Source: Vibrio diabolicus | GTDB lineage: Bacteria; Pseudomonadota; Gammaproteobacteria; Enterobacterales; Vibrionaceae | DNA length: 64,000 nucleotides | Assembly: GCA_001048675.1 (NCBI GenBank) | Contig: CCKK01000023.1 | Location: 372,001-436,000, forward strand | Direction: 5' to 3' | In this document: one piece after another, positions 1 to 10,111 of the stretch | Layout: each line of letters starts with the position of its first letter | Numbering within the stretch: position 1 is the first letter of the stretch | Translations under genes and position numbers: made by a program | The notes under the pieces: model-generated | Told to the model about the DNA's origin: nothing | The model's input: only the letters and a program-made list of their open reading frames with translations | The model's database searches: none

Positions 1-23
1 TGCGAAGAGGGTAAAAATCACTC

Positions 24-38
24 TTTACGATTCTTTAC
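24..38 (-). promoter_or_regulatory. CpxR binding box upstream of cpxP
   Basis: Read on the minus strand this is GTAAA-N5-GTAAA, an exact match to the CpxR recognition motif. It lies about 100 bases before the cpxP start, upstream of a candidate -10 (TATACT, 76-81). CpxR activates cpxP strongly in E. coli, so this is the expected operator. The cpxRA genes would be expected to the left, outside the window. Confidence 0.8.
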
Positions 39-136
39 GCTCCCTATACGTCGCTTTACTTAGTGGGTCGTATTCTATACTCAAGCGCTGTGAGAACAGC
101 TAAGAAGAATCACTCACCTGTGTAAGGAATCAAATT

Positions 137-649
137 ATGAAATCTGCAAAAAAACTTGTGTTAGCTGCTGTTGTTCTACCTCTTACTCTCGGCGCAGCAA
201 GCGCATTCGCTTACGGTGGTAAAAACCATCATCAAGGCCCGCGTGATGAATGTGGCATGGGAATGGACCGTGGCATTATGCGTGATTTGAATTTGACGGA
301 TGCTCAAAAAGATCAGCTTAAGTCTTTCCGTGAAGCAAACCGCGCACAGATGAAAGGCAAATATTCTGAAAATCGCGAAGCACGTATGGCTGAGCGACAA
401 GCACACCACGCAAAAATGCAGTCACTCTTACTAGCGGATAGTTTTGATGAAGCGCAAGCGACCGCATTAGCAAAAGAAATGGTTGAACGCCAAACTGAGC
501 ACCGTGTGCAAATGCTAGAAAGAAAGCACCAAATGCTGAGCGTATTAACGCCAGAACAAAAAGCAGAGTTTGTGAAGTTGCAAAATGAACGCATGCAAGA
601 GTGTGGCGACAGAATGCATAAGCGCACGGAAAAATACCGCAATAATTAA
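137..649 (+). CDS. cpxP: Periplasmic Cpx stress adaptor CpxP
   Basis: Encodes 170 residues. CpxP is a periplasmic protein that restrains the CpxA sensor kinase and binds misfolded proteins, so the envelope stress response switches on when it is titrated away. Residues 1-25 are a typical signal peptide ending SAFA. Two LTxxQ motifs (LTDAQ at 53-57 and LTPEQ at 137-141), the signature of the CpxP/Spy family, flank a long charged helical stretch rich in Met, Gln and Glu. AAGGA lies about 8 bases before the ATG. A CpxR box upstream supports CpxP rather than Spy. The gene ends at a clear hairpin terminator and is probably a single transcription unit. Confidence 0.9.
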   Translation: MKSAKKLVLAAVVLPLTLGAASAFAYGGKNHHQGPRDECGMGMDRGIMRDLNLTDAQKDQLKSFREANRAQMKGKYSENREARMAERQAHHAKMQSLLLADSFDEAQATALAKEMVERQTEHRVQMLERKHQMLSVLTPEQKAEFVKLQNERMQECGDRMHKRTEKYRNN

Positions 650-670
650 GTCATGAATTGATGTTATATA

Positions 671-699
671 AAGAGGCAGCCATTGGTTGCCTCTTTTTT
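671..699 (+). terminator. Rho-independent terminator after cpxP
   Basis: An 8-base stem (AAGAGGCA / TGCCTCTT) with a short loop is followed by a run of T. It lies about 20 bases after the cpxP stop. Confidence 0.85.
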
Positions 700-761
700 G
701 ATCTGGTTATTTCATGGGCATTCAATATACTCAACGTATGGTTTGAGTTAACTCTTTGATT

Positions 762-1670
762 ATGAAACAGCAATATGCACGTTTAGTGACGACCGCAGCT
801 TGGACTGCAACTATTGTGGCGACTCTTCTCTTGATTGTAAAAGTCATCACGTGGTGGGTAACCGGCTCAGTTAGCCTATTGGCATCACTTATCGACTCAA
901 TGTTGGATATCGCCGCGTCGGTGGTAAATCTCGTTGTTGTCCGTTATGCCTTACAACCAGCAGACCGCGAACATACGTTTGGGCATGGTAAAGCTGAGTC
1001 TTTAGCGGCCTTAGCTCAGGCTATGTTTATTTCGGGGTCGGCGGTATTTTTGATCCTGAACGGGATTGACCGATTTTTCCGTCCACACGCACTGCATGCG
1101 CCGGAGCTCGGTGTTTATGTATCGCTGTTTGCGATTGTGGTCACACTTGGCTTGGTGATGTTCCAAAAACATGTGGTACGCGTGACAGGGAGCCAAGCAA
1201 TCGCGGCGGATTCTCTGCATTATCAGACTGATTTGTATATGAACGCTGCGATCATGGTGGCTCTGGGACTCAGCTACTTTGGCGTGACGCAAGCGGATGC
1301 GGTGTTTGCGATTGGCATTGGTGTCTTCATTCTTTACAGCGCCTTCAAAATGGTCAGCGAAGCGATTCAGACGTTATTAGACCGAAAGCTACCGGATTCC
1401 GAATTGGAGCAAATCCGTAATGAATGTTTGAATGTGAAAGGGGTTCTTGGGGTTCATCAACTGCGCACTCGTATGTCAGGGCCGACACGCTTTATTCAGT
1501 TGCACTTGGAGCTAGACGATAACTTACGTTTAATCGAAGCGCACTATATTGCCGATAAAGTTGAGGAAAACCTTTTAGCTTTGTTTCCTGATGCGGATGT
1601 TTTGATCCATCAAGATCCATTGTCTGTCGTTTTTGGGCCAGAGAAAGAGCAAAAAGCGCAAGATTGGTAG
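762..1670 (+). CDS. fieF: Cation diffusion facilitator, ferrous iron/zinc efflux pump FieF
   Basis: Encodes 302 residues from the ATG at 762; an in-frame TTG two codons earlier is less likely. FieF (YiiP) is an inner-membrane antiporter that exports Zn2+, Fe2+ and similar metals in exchange for protons. Several hydrophobic membrane segments are visible in the first 200 residues. The metal-site motifs of the family are present: DSxxD in the second segment (LIDSMLDIA) and HYQTD in the fifth, plus the HGKAES loop. A cytoplasmic C-terminal domain with His and Asp residues follows (HQLRTR, HLELDD, IHQDP). Genomic position next to cpxP and pfkA is the same as in E. coli. Confidence 0.92.
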   Translation: MKQQYARLVTTAAWTATIVATLLLIVKVITWWVTGSVSLLASLIDSMLDIAASVVNLVVVRYALQPADREHTFGHGKAESLAALAQAMFISGSAVFLILNGIDRFFRPHALHAPELGVYVSLFAIVVTLGLVMFQKHVVRVTGSQAIAADSLHYQTDLYMNAAIMVALGLSYFGVTQADAVFAIGIGVFILYSAFKMVSEAIQTLLDRKLPDSELEQIRNECLNVKGVLGVHQLRTRMSGPTRFIQLHLELDDNLRLIEAHYIADKVEENLLALFPDADVLIHQDPLSVVFGPEKEQKAQDW

Positions 1671-1681
1671 GGCTCGAAAAA

Positions 1682-1717
1682 TCAATAAGTGCCTGACGAC
1701 AAACAGGCACTTATTGA
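1682..1717. terminator. Perfect 14-base inverted repeat after fieF
   Basis: The arms at 1682-1695 and 1704-1717 are perfectly complementary with an 8-base loop. There is no long T run after it, but its place just past the fieF stop suggests a terminator or mRNA-stabilising hairpin. Confidence 0.6.
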
Positions 1718-1954
1718 CTATCTTTCCATCAATACTTATTAAGATTCGTGATCCTGATGTGAATCAACAAAGTTTCATAGAGAAACTGTAATACTCTTAC
1801 ATAAGTAGAAAAGTTACATAAAAAAGTGCGTTTTCATTGGTAATCCTGTAGAGGAAATGTAACATAACGCACAGTTCTGGATTATGCAGGTTGCTTGGTA
1901 ACAAGGGGCCTAAAAGAAAATTAAATAATTGATTGCCAAAGATCGAGGGTGAGC

Positions 1955-2917
1955 ATGATTAAGAAGATCGGTGTTTTAACAAGTGGCGGTGACGCACCTG
2001 GTATGAACGCGGCGATACGCGGCGTAGTACGTACAGCACTATCCGAGGGATTGGAAGTATTCGGTGTGTACGACGGCTACCTAGGCCTATACGAAGGCCG
2101 CATCGAGAAGCTAGATCGTTCTAGCGTTTCAGATGTGATCAACAAAGGTGGTACGTTCCTAGGTTCTGCACGTTTCCCTGAATTCAAAGAAGTGGAAGTG
2201 CGTGAAAAAGCGATTGAGAACCTGAAAAAACATGGTATTGATGCGCTAGTCGTGATCGGTGGTGACGGTTCGTACATGGGTGCGAAGAAACTGACTGAGA
2301 TGGGTTACCCATGTATCGGTCTGCCAGGCACAATCGACAACGATATCGCTGGTACTGACTACACAGTGGGCTACCTAAGTGCACTAAACACAGTTATCGA
2401 TGCGATCGACCGTCTACGTGATACTTCTTCATCTCACCAACGTATTTCAATTGTAGAAATCATGGGTCGTCACTGTGGTGACCTAACTCTGATGTCTGCA
2501 ATCGCGGGTGGTTGTGAGTACATCATCACTCCAGAAACTGGCCTAGACAAAGACAAGCTGATCAGCAACATCCAAGACGGCATCGCAAAAGGTAAGAAAC
2601 ACGCAATCATCGCGTTGACTGAGCTAATGATGGATGCCAATGAACTGGCTCGTGACATCGAAGCGGCGACAGGTCGTGAAACTCGTGCAACAGTACTTGG
2701 TCACATCCAACGTGGTGGTCGTCCAACGGCATTTGACCGCGTTCTAGCATCTCGCATGGGTAACTACGCTGTTCACCTACTGCTTGAAGGTCATGGCGGT
2801 CGCTGTGTAGGTATCGTGAAAGAGCAACTTGTTCACCACGACATCATCGACGCGATCGAAAACATGAAGCGTCCAGTACGCAACGATCTATACAAAGTTG
2901 CTGAAGAACTGTTCTAA
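1955..2917 (+). CDS. pfkA: 6-phosphofructokinase I
   Basis: Encodes 320 residues from the ATG at 1955, the exact length of E. coli PfkA; a GTG two codons upstream is also in frame. The enzyme phosphorylates fructose 6-phosphate to fructose 1,6-bisphosphate with ATP, the committed step of glycolysis. Visible motifs are the nucleotide-binding GGDAPGMN at 11-18, GGDGS near residue 103, the catalytic PGTIDND near 125 and the substrate-binding MGRH near 170. GAGGG lies 5 bases before the ATG. The gene stands alone and ends at a strong terminator. The leader of about 280 bases carries two direct copies of TTACATAA (1797-1804, 1814-1821) but no operator that I recognise. Confidence 0.96.
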   Translation: MIKKIGVLTSGGDAPGMNAAIRGVVRTALSEGLEVFGVYDGYLGLYEGRIEKLDRSSVSDVINKGGTFLGSARFPEFKEVEVREKAIENLKKHGIDALVVIGGDGSYMGAKKLTEMGYPCIGLPGTIDNDIAGTDYTVGYLSALNTVIDAIDRLRDTSSSHQRISIVEIMGRHCGDLTLMSAIAGGCEYIITPETGLDKDKLISNIQDGIAKGKKHAIIALTELMMDANELARDIEAATGRETRATVLGHIQRGGRPTAFDRVLASRMGNYAVHLLLEGHGGRCVGIVKEQLVHHDIIDAIENMKRPVRNDLYKVAEELF

Positions 2918-2940
2918 GCAAGTTTGAAATAGATAAAGAA

Positions 2941-2968
2941 AAACCGCGGCTTTCCGCGGTTTTTTTGT
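2941..2968 (+). terminator. Rho-independent terminator after pfkA
   Basis: The stem AAACCGCGG / CCGCGGTTT with a short loop is followed by a run of T. It may also serve the convergent MATE gene. Confidence 0.9.
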
Positions 2969-3012
2969 TATTTGAGTATCAGCAAAAGGAAGCTGACGCA
3001 TCGGACAAAATC

Positions 3013-4395
3013 TTACGAAGCGCTGCTCTGTTCAATGAGCGTCAATTTACGTTCGCGCAGTGCAAACATATAGCCAAGTAGGCCACCTAACGTATTCCCC
3101 ACTGCGATACCTATAAACAAGCCTTCAATACTGTAAATTTGGCTTCCGATCCATGCCGATGGCAGGGTAAACACAAACAAACGCATAAAGCTCCATTGGA
3201 ATGCTCGTAATGGTTTGTGCATCGCATTCAACCCACTGATTAACATCATCACAATGCCTTGAAAACCATAACTGAACGGCACCACAAGCAGGTAATGCCA
3301 CAGCAGATTTTTTACCGCTTCTTCCTGCGAGAACAATGCCGCTAGAGGAATACTCAATGGCACCATCATCAAGAAGATAAACCCTTGGAACACCACCGCA
3401 AAACGCATGCTGATAAATAAGCCGGAAAAGGCGCGTTGAGGGTTTTTCGCCCCTAAGTTTTGTGCCATGAATGGCGTGAGTGCTGAGGTCAGAGACATCA
3501 AGACTAGGATCAAAATAGACTCAATACGCTGCGCCGCACCGTAAGCCGCAACTGCTGCCGTACCGTGGCTGGATAACAGCATCATCAAAATTGCGCCCGA
3601 CAATGGATTCATCGCGTTCGACAGTGCGGCAGGAGTGCCGATTTTTAACGTTTGCTGCCAATCTTGTTTCAGCAAGGACCATTGGGGTTGAGCGAGCAAC
3701 TTTTCGCGTTTAACTAGCACATAGAATGAGCCACATAGTGCACCTAACCAGCTAAAAGCACTGGCTATTGCCGCACCTTGGATGCCAAGCTCGGGGAATG
3801 GGCCAAGTCCGAAGATCAGTAGTGGATCGAGCATGCCGTTAATCAAGCCCGCCAACATCATGACTTTGGCGGGTGTTTTTGTATCCCCAGATGCTCGTAT
3901 CGCGCTATTGCCCGCCATTGGGATCACCAACAATGGAATGGTGAGATACCACACCTGCATGTACTCTTCGATGAGTGGAATTAGGTCGTCGGCTGCGCCA
4001 AGAAAGCGGAACAGTGGTGCAATGGTGGCAAAGCCAATCGAAGAGGCGATAGCCACGAGTAACACCGCTAATAACAAACCGTGAGTGGTAAACCGAGCGG
4101 CTTGTGGGGCGTGACCTTGTCCAAGTAAGCGACCAATATTGGTCGATAGACCCATCCCTATTCCCATCGTGATGCAGTTAACCGCAAAGGTTACAGGGAA
4201 GGTATAGCTGATCGCCGCTAGCGCTTGAGTACCAAGCAACGAGATAAAAAACGTGTCCACCAAGTTAAACATCAAAATCGCGATCATGCCCATGGTCATG
4301 GGGACGGTCATTTTCCGCAGCGTTTCAGGAATAGGTGCGGTCAACAAACCATGCTTATCGGTCGCTTGGGGTTCCAGCTTGTTATTTTCCTGCAT
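3013..4395 (-). CDS. MATE family multidrug efflux transporter
   Basis: Encodes about 460 residues from the ATG at 4395; a TTG three codons earlier is possible, and neither has a clear ribosome binding site. MATE proteins pump cationic drugs out of the cell in exchange for Na+ or H+. The protein is almost entirely hydrophobic with about twelve membrane segments, and the N-terminal part (PMTMGMIAILMFNLVDTFFIS) and the second half are related in the way usual for this family. The exact substrate and the member of the family cannot be told from sequence. It converges with pfkA and diverges from groES. Confidence 0.85.
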   Translation of the reverse strand: MQENNKLEPQATDKHGLLTAPIPETLRKMTVPMTMGMIAILMFNLVDTFFISLLGTQALAAISYTFPVTFAVNCITMGIGMGLSTNIGRLLGQGHAPQAARFTTHGLLLAVLLVAIASSIGFATIAPLFRFLGAADDLIPLIEEYMQVWYLTIPLLVIPMAGNSAIRASGDTKTPAKVMMLAGLINGMLDPLLIFGLGPFPELGIQGAAIASAFSWLGALCGSFYVLVKREKLLAQPQWSLLKQDWQQTLKIGTPAALSNAMNPLSGAILMMLLSSHGTAAVAAYGAAQRIESILILVLMSLTSALTPFMAQNLGAKNPQRAFSGLFISMRFAVVFQGFIFLMMVPLSIPLAALFSQEEAVKNLLWHYLLVVPFSYGFQGIVMMLISGLNAMHKPLRAFQWSFMRLFVFTLPSAWIGSQIYSIEGLFIGIAVGNTLGGLLGYMFALRERKLTLIEQSSAS

Positions 4396-4529
4396 GTATG
4401 ACAACTATGTGGTGAGCAAACTGCAAGGATACAAGAAAGCGAGATGCTGGGCGAGTGAGCATTTCGAACGCAAACCGTTGCTTAGTTGTTCGTTATTTTA
4501 ACTAAGTCACAAAATTTTTGTGCCACCCC

Positions 4530-4554
4530 CTTGGGATCGCTGCTTCGACCCCTT
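4530..4554 (+). promoter_or_regulatory. Heat-shock (sigma-32) promoter of groESL
   Basis: CTTGGG (4530-4535), a 13-base spacer and CCCCTT (4549-4554) followed by ATAT line up with the E. coli groE heat-shock promoter, including the preceding C run and the same spacer length. It lies about 80 bases before the groES start. Confidence 0.8.
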
Positions 4555-4635
4555 ATATAGGGATCACGTGTCTGGGGCTAAAGTCCCTAAGGACAATTAT
4601 CAAATAAACATGGAAATTTTCAGGAGAGACGACCG

Positions 4636-4926
4636 ATGAACATTCGTCCATTACATGACCGAGTTATCGTTGAACGTAAAGAAGTTGAATCTAAGTCTGC
4701 TGGTGGCATCGTTCTGACTGGTTCTGCTGCAGAAAAATCAACTCGCGGTGTTGTTCTAGCTGTGGGTAAAGGCCGCATCCTAGAAAACGGCACAGTACTG
4801 CCGCTGGACGTTAAAGTTGGTGATACTGTTATCTTCGCTGAAGGTTACGGTACAAAAACTGAAAAAATCGACGGTAAAGAAGTGCTTGTCATGTCTGAAA
4901 ACGACATCATGGCGATCGTTGAATAA
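4636..4926 (+). CDS. groES: Co-chaperonin GroES
   Basis: Encodes 96 residues, the standard length. GroES forms a seven-subunit lid on GroEL and closes the folding chamber. It begins MNIRPLHDRVIVER and has the mobile loop (residues about 17-32, SKSAGGIVLTGSAAE) that contacts GroEL. AGGAGAG precedes the ATG. It is the first gene of the groES-groEL operon, 77 bases before groEL, behind a heat-shock promoter. Confidence 0.98.
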   Translation: MNIRPLHDRVIVERKEVESKSAGGIVLTGSAAEKSTRGVVLAVGKGRILENGTVLPLDVKVGDTVIFAEGYGTKTEKIDGKEVLVMSENDIMAIVE

Positions 4927-5003
4927 TAGCAATCATTGAGTAATTTTTTGCTCAGATTCAATTACGAAATTACACACAAAGAATTTTAGAAAGGAAATCA
5001 AAG

Positions 5004-6650
<1,647 letters not shown>

Positions 6651-6712
6651 GCCAGCTTATCTCTTTGCTCTAAGGGAATCCTTATAGCGGAAAGATAACC
6701 GACCAAACCTTT

Positions 6713-6742
6713 AAAAGTCGAGGCATTTGCCTCGACTTTTTT
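6713..6742 (+). terminator. Rho-independent terminator after groEL
   Basis: The stem AAAAGTCGAGGCA / TGCCTCGACTTTT with a small loop is followed by T residues. Confidence 0.88.
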
Positions 6743-6967
6743 ATTGTGCGTTATCCGAGAAATATAGCATTCTGATGTGGCTTCGATTGTGAGAGGCGAG
6801 TTCAAGAAATGTCAGTAGAAAAACATGAAAATAGAAGCGATAAAATTTTTTCTTTTGAGTCAGATGGTTAAATCTGACCTACCGCTAACACTTTTTGAAC
6901 GTGGATAGCGCAAAATCTGAACATTACACTATGTTGTAAATTGTTGCTTCCCATCATGGAGATGAAA

Positions 6968-7531
6968 ATGAAAAAGCTTATGACGTCATTGGCGGTTGCA
7001 GCCGCTATCGCATCACCAGTTGCTCTTGCTGACAGTACACCTGTGATGTTCTCTACTATCGACAACACAAACGCACCTTCTAACTCGTCAGTTGGTGGTG
7101 TTCGTTTAGCCGTGTTGCATGGACAGGTGAATGAGGTTAAAGGTGTCGACTTTTCACTGCTTGGTATGTCAGAAACGGATCGTACGACAGGTGTGAACTT
7201 CGGTCTGTTTTTTGGTGCAGCAAAGGTAAACCAAGAAATGAAAGGTGCGTCTTTAGGCTTAGTTAACTGGAACCAAGGTCAGACGACGGGTGTTAACTTG
7301 GGTGCTGTCAACATTACGAACAATGTAAAAGGCTTGAACTGGAGCGCGGTGAACTATTCTGAAGGCTACACCATGGCGGATGTGGGCTTAGCGAGTATCT
7401 CTAAAAAGTCTAATTTCCAGTTTGGTTTCTTCAACATGACCGATCAAATTGATGGCGTACAAATTGGTCTTTTGAACTGTGCGGATAACGGTTTCTTCAA
7501 GTGTTTCCCACTCATCAACTTCGCTAAATAA
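6968..7531 (+). CDS. Secreted repeat protein resembling the LA_2272 surface-repeat family
   Basis: Encodes about 188 residues from the ATG at 6968, chosen because GGAG lies 6 bases upstream and the product then starts with a clean signal peptide (MKKLMTS...ALA). The mature part is made of repeats of roughly 20 residues with the pattern G-V-x-hydrophobic-G-x-x-N, for example GVNFGLFFG, GASLGLVNW, GVNLGAVNI, GLNWSAVNY and GVQIGLLNC. Such repeats suggest a beta-solenoid or beta-barrel-like surface protein and look like the LA_2272 surface-repeat family. Two cysteines near the C terminus may pair. Function is unknown. It is monocistronic, with a terminator after it. Confidence 0.75.
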   Translation: MKKLMTSLAVAAAIASPVALADSTPVMFSTIDNTNAPSNSSVGGVRLAVLHGQVNEVKGVDFSLLGMSETDRTTGVNFGLFFGAAKVNQEMKGASLGLVNWNQGQTTGVNLGAVNITNNVKGLNWSAVNYSEGYTMADVGLASISKKSNFQFGFFNMTDQIDGVQIGLLNCADNGFFKCFPLINFAK

Positions 7532-7562
7532 TCCCTGAGCAAGTCAGAATCTTTAGATACCG

Positions 7563-7592
7563 AAAGCCCTCGATATTCGTCGAGGGCTTTTT
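7563..7592 (+). terminator. Rho-independent terminator after the repeat protein
   Basis: The stem AAAGCCCTCGA / TCGAGGGCTTT with a 6-base loop is followed by T residues. Confidence 0.88.
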
Positions 7593-7631
7593 AATTACTG
7601 ATGGGGTGAAGCGAGTTTATCGGCGCGTTAA

Positions 7632-8129
7632 CTATTTAATTAAGCGGGATGAGGTTTTGCGTTGTTGAATTCTTTGGTGAACCCCTCGGCGCAATGCTTT
7701 GATGTGGTTTTCTGCTTTATCCACGCCCAGTAACACCGTTAAAGCCAGTAGGGTAATGACCACCGACTGCGTTAAATAACCCAAACCGATCATCAACCCT
7801 AATCCTGCCAGTACCCAAATAACCGCTGCGGATGTTACGCCGTGGATTTTTCCATCGAGTGTCATCATCACGCCTGCGCCTAAGAAGCCGACGCCAGTAA
7901 TAATCTGACCAAGCACGCGTGCTTGATCGAGTGTATTTGGCGATAACGATACTGCCATCGACATAAACAGGTAAGTGCCTGAAATAATAAGAATTGCCGT
8001 GCGAATGCCAACAGGTTTACCACGAGTTTGGCGTTCGATACCGATCATTAGCCCATTAATGGCACAGCATAGTAGGGCAGGCCAGCTGAATGGGCCAAGA
8101 TCGAAAATTTGTTCGAGTGCTGTATGCAT
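7632..8129 (-). CDS. MgtC/SapB family membrane protein
   Basis: Encodes 165 residues from the ATG at 8129. That start is chosen over an upstream TTG (8141) because a strong GGAGGT lies 4 bases before it. Four or five hydrophobic segments and the family motif with G-x-E-R-Q-x-x-G-K-P-x-G-I-R-T (in LMIGIERQTRGKPVGIRTA) identify the MgtC/SapB fold. MgtC proteins of pathogens modulate F1Fo-ATP synthase and help survival at low Mg2+, but most relatives are uncharacterised. No Mg2+-responsive leader is visible. It is convergent with the repeat-protein gene. Confidence 0.82.
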   Translation of the reverse strand: MHTALEQIFDLGPFSWPALLCCAINGLMIGIERQTRGKPVGIRTAILIISGTYLFMSMAVSLSPNTLDQARVLGQIITGVGFLGAGVMMTLDGKIHGVTSAAVIWVLAGLGLMIGLGYLTQSVVITLLALTVLLGVDKAENHIKALRRGVHQRIQQRKTSSRLIK

Positions 8130-8224
8130 CTTGACCTCCAAAAGAGCGGAGTATGCATAGACTTACCGTGCAAAGCGAACAAAAAGGAACGGTCGTGACG
8201 ACAAATTTAATTGAGCGTCAGGAC

Positions 8225-9247
8225 CTATTCTAAATGCAAATCCAATGGCGTTTTACTTGGCCTGCCACCAATTTCTCGTGTCAGTTTTGGTACCAGGTAA
8301 CCCGATACACGCGTGATGAGTCCGCGCATAATGGCTTTTGCTTCTTCGTCCGAAATAAAGTAGTGCGCCGCGCCTTGCACCTTATCAAGAACGTGGAGGT
8401 AATAAGGCAAGATACCCGCGTCAAATAAGGCTTCACTTAACGCCACTTGAGCTTCTACCGAATCATTCACGCCTTTCAGCAGAACGCCTTGGTTTAGAAG
8501 CGTAACGCCTGCTCTTTTGAGTCTGAACATCTGTTCAGCAAATTCGTCATTGATTTCGTTGGCATGGTTGATGTGAGTCACGAGGATGATTTGTAACCTT
8601 GATGCTTGCAGCAGTTGGCATAGTTCATCAGTGACGCGAGCTGGAATCACCACAGGTAAACGGCTATGAATACGCAGACGTTTGATATGAGGTATTTGAG
8701 CAATGTGCTCTAAAAGCCAATGAATTTCATCGTCTTTTGCCATTAATGGGTCACCACCTGAGAAGATGACTTCGTTCAACTCTGGTTGCTGCGCCATGTA
8801 CTCTAAGCACTTTGTCCATGCCTGCTTGCCGCTTTTATTTTCTTGATAAGGGAAGTGACGACGAAAACAGTAACGGCAATTTACCGCGCAGCCACCTTTG
8901 ACGATCATTAAGGCGCGGTTGCGATACTTGTGTAGCAGACCAGGGACTTCATTATCCTGCTCTTCTAACGGATCGTTGGAATAGCCCGGATGTACTTCAA
9001 ATTCGTCACTTAATGGTAAAACCTGACGTAAAAGAGGGTCTTTAGGGTTGCCTTTCTCCATCCTATCGACAAAACTTTGCGGTACACGCTGTGCAAACAG
9101 CTTGCGCGCGGCAAACCCGTCTTGCCACGGTGAAGGATCTATTTCCAGTATTTCGAGCAATTTTGCAGGATCAGAGATCCCATTCGCCAACTGTTTGAGC
9201 CAGTTTTGCTCAACAGATTCGACTTTTCGGGTTATTATGTGCGGCAT
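8225..9247 (-). CDS. epmB: EF-P (R)-beta-lysine pathway: lysine 2,3-aminomutase EpmB
   Basis: Encodes 340 residues. EpmB turns (S)-alpha-lysine into (R)-beta-lysine, which EpmA attaches to Lys34 of elongation factor P. The radical-SAM cluster motif C-x3-C-x2-C is at residues 120-127 (CAVNCRYC). The SAM-binding GGDP follows (FSGGDPLM), and a conserved Lys for PLP is expected in the C-terminal part. It is divergent from efp with only 32 bases between starts, so the writer of the modification and its target share a promoter region. Confidence 0.94.
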   Translation of the reverse strand: MPHIITRKVESVEQNWLKQLANGISDPAKLLEILEIDPSPWQDGFAARKLFAQRVPQSFVDRMEKGNPKDPLLRQVLPLSDEFEVHPGYSNDPLEEQDNEVPGLLHKYRNRALMIVKGGCAVNCRYCFRRHFPYQENKSGKQAWTKCLEYMAQQPELNEVIFSGGDPLMAKDDEIHWLLEHIAQIPHIKRLRIHSRLPVVIPARVTDELCQLLQASRLQIILVTHINHANEINDEFAEQMFRLKRAGVTLLNQGVLLKGVNDSVEAQVALSEALFDAGILPYYLHVLDKVQGAAHYFISDEEAKAIMRGLITRVSGYLVPKLTREIGGRPSKTPLDLHLE

Positions 9248-9279
9248 TGAATTTAGCTCTAAGAATGTAAGAGGAAAAA

Positions 9280-9846
9280 ATGGCTACAGTTAGCACCAAT
9301 GAATTTAAAGGCGGTCTTAAGTTAATGCTTGATAACGAGCCTTGTGTAATTCTGGAAAACGAATACGTTAAACCAGGTAAAGGCCAAGCGTTCAACCGCG
9401 TTAAAATTCGTAAACTTCTTTCTGGTAAAGTGCTAGAGAAAACATTCAAGTCTGGTGACACTTGTGAAGTGGCAGACGTAATGGATATCGACCTAGATTA
9501 TCTATATTCAGACGGCGAATTCTACCACTTTATGAACAGTGAAACGTTTGAACAGATCGCAGCAGACGCAAAAGCGGTAGGTGACAACGCTAAGTGGTTG
9601 GTAGAAAATAACACTTGTATGATCACACTTTGGAACGGTAACCCAATTACTGTTACTCCACCAAACTTCGTTGAGCTAGAAGTGGTAGACACAGATCCAG
9701 GCCTGAAAGGTGATACTCAAGGTACTGGCGGTAAACCAGCTACGCTATCAACTGGCGCTGTTGTTCGTGTTCCTCTGTTCATCTCAATTGGTGAAGTGAT
9801 TCGCGTTGATACTCGTACGGCTGAATACGTAGGCCGTGTCAAGTAA
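9280..9846 (+). CDS. efp: Elongation factor P
   Basis: Encodes 188 residues, the family length. EF-P binds the ribosome between the P and E sites and rescues stalling at consecutive prolines. The modified lysine is Lys34 in the loop KPGKGQ (31-36), the bacterial lysine-type loop that fits EpmA/EpmB modification; both modifying enzymes are in this window. Three beta-barrel domains are expected over the length. AAGAGGAAA precedes the ATG. Confidence 0.97.
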   Translation: MATVSTNEFKGGLKLMLDNEPCVILENEYVKPGKGQAFNRVKIRKLLSGKVLEKTFKSGDTCEVADVMDIDLDYLYSDGEFYHFMNSETFEQIAADAKAVGDNAKWLVENNTCMITLWNGNPITVTPPNFVELEVVDTDPGLKGDTQGTGGKPATLSTGAVVRVPLFISIGEVIRVDTRTAEYVGRVK

Positions 9847-9867
9847 GCACTTTAGATTGATTGTTTG

Positions 9868-9892
9868 AAAGGTCGCTTCGGCGGCCTTTTTT
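9868..9892 (+). terminator. Rho-independent terminator after efp
   Basis: AAAGGTCGC, a TTCG tetraloop, GCGGCCTTT and then T residues. Confidence 0.88.
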
Positions 9893-10111
9893 ATTGCCTG
9901 TAATTCTCTCTTGAATGTCCCTGCATAGAAAATCGATATCCTCCGCAAATTTTCGATGATTTTGTATTATTCGTAAAAATCTTATTCATTTCATGAATCT
10001 GTCGATTATTCCTTAATGTAACATTTTGATACATTAGTGCTTGTTGTTGAGTTGCATAGCAATCTGATTTTTATCGATTTAACTCAGTAACAATCCAAAA
10101 AGGAGAACAAA

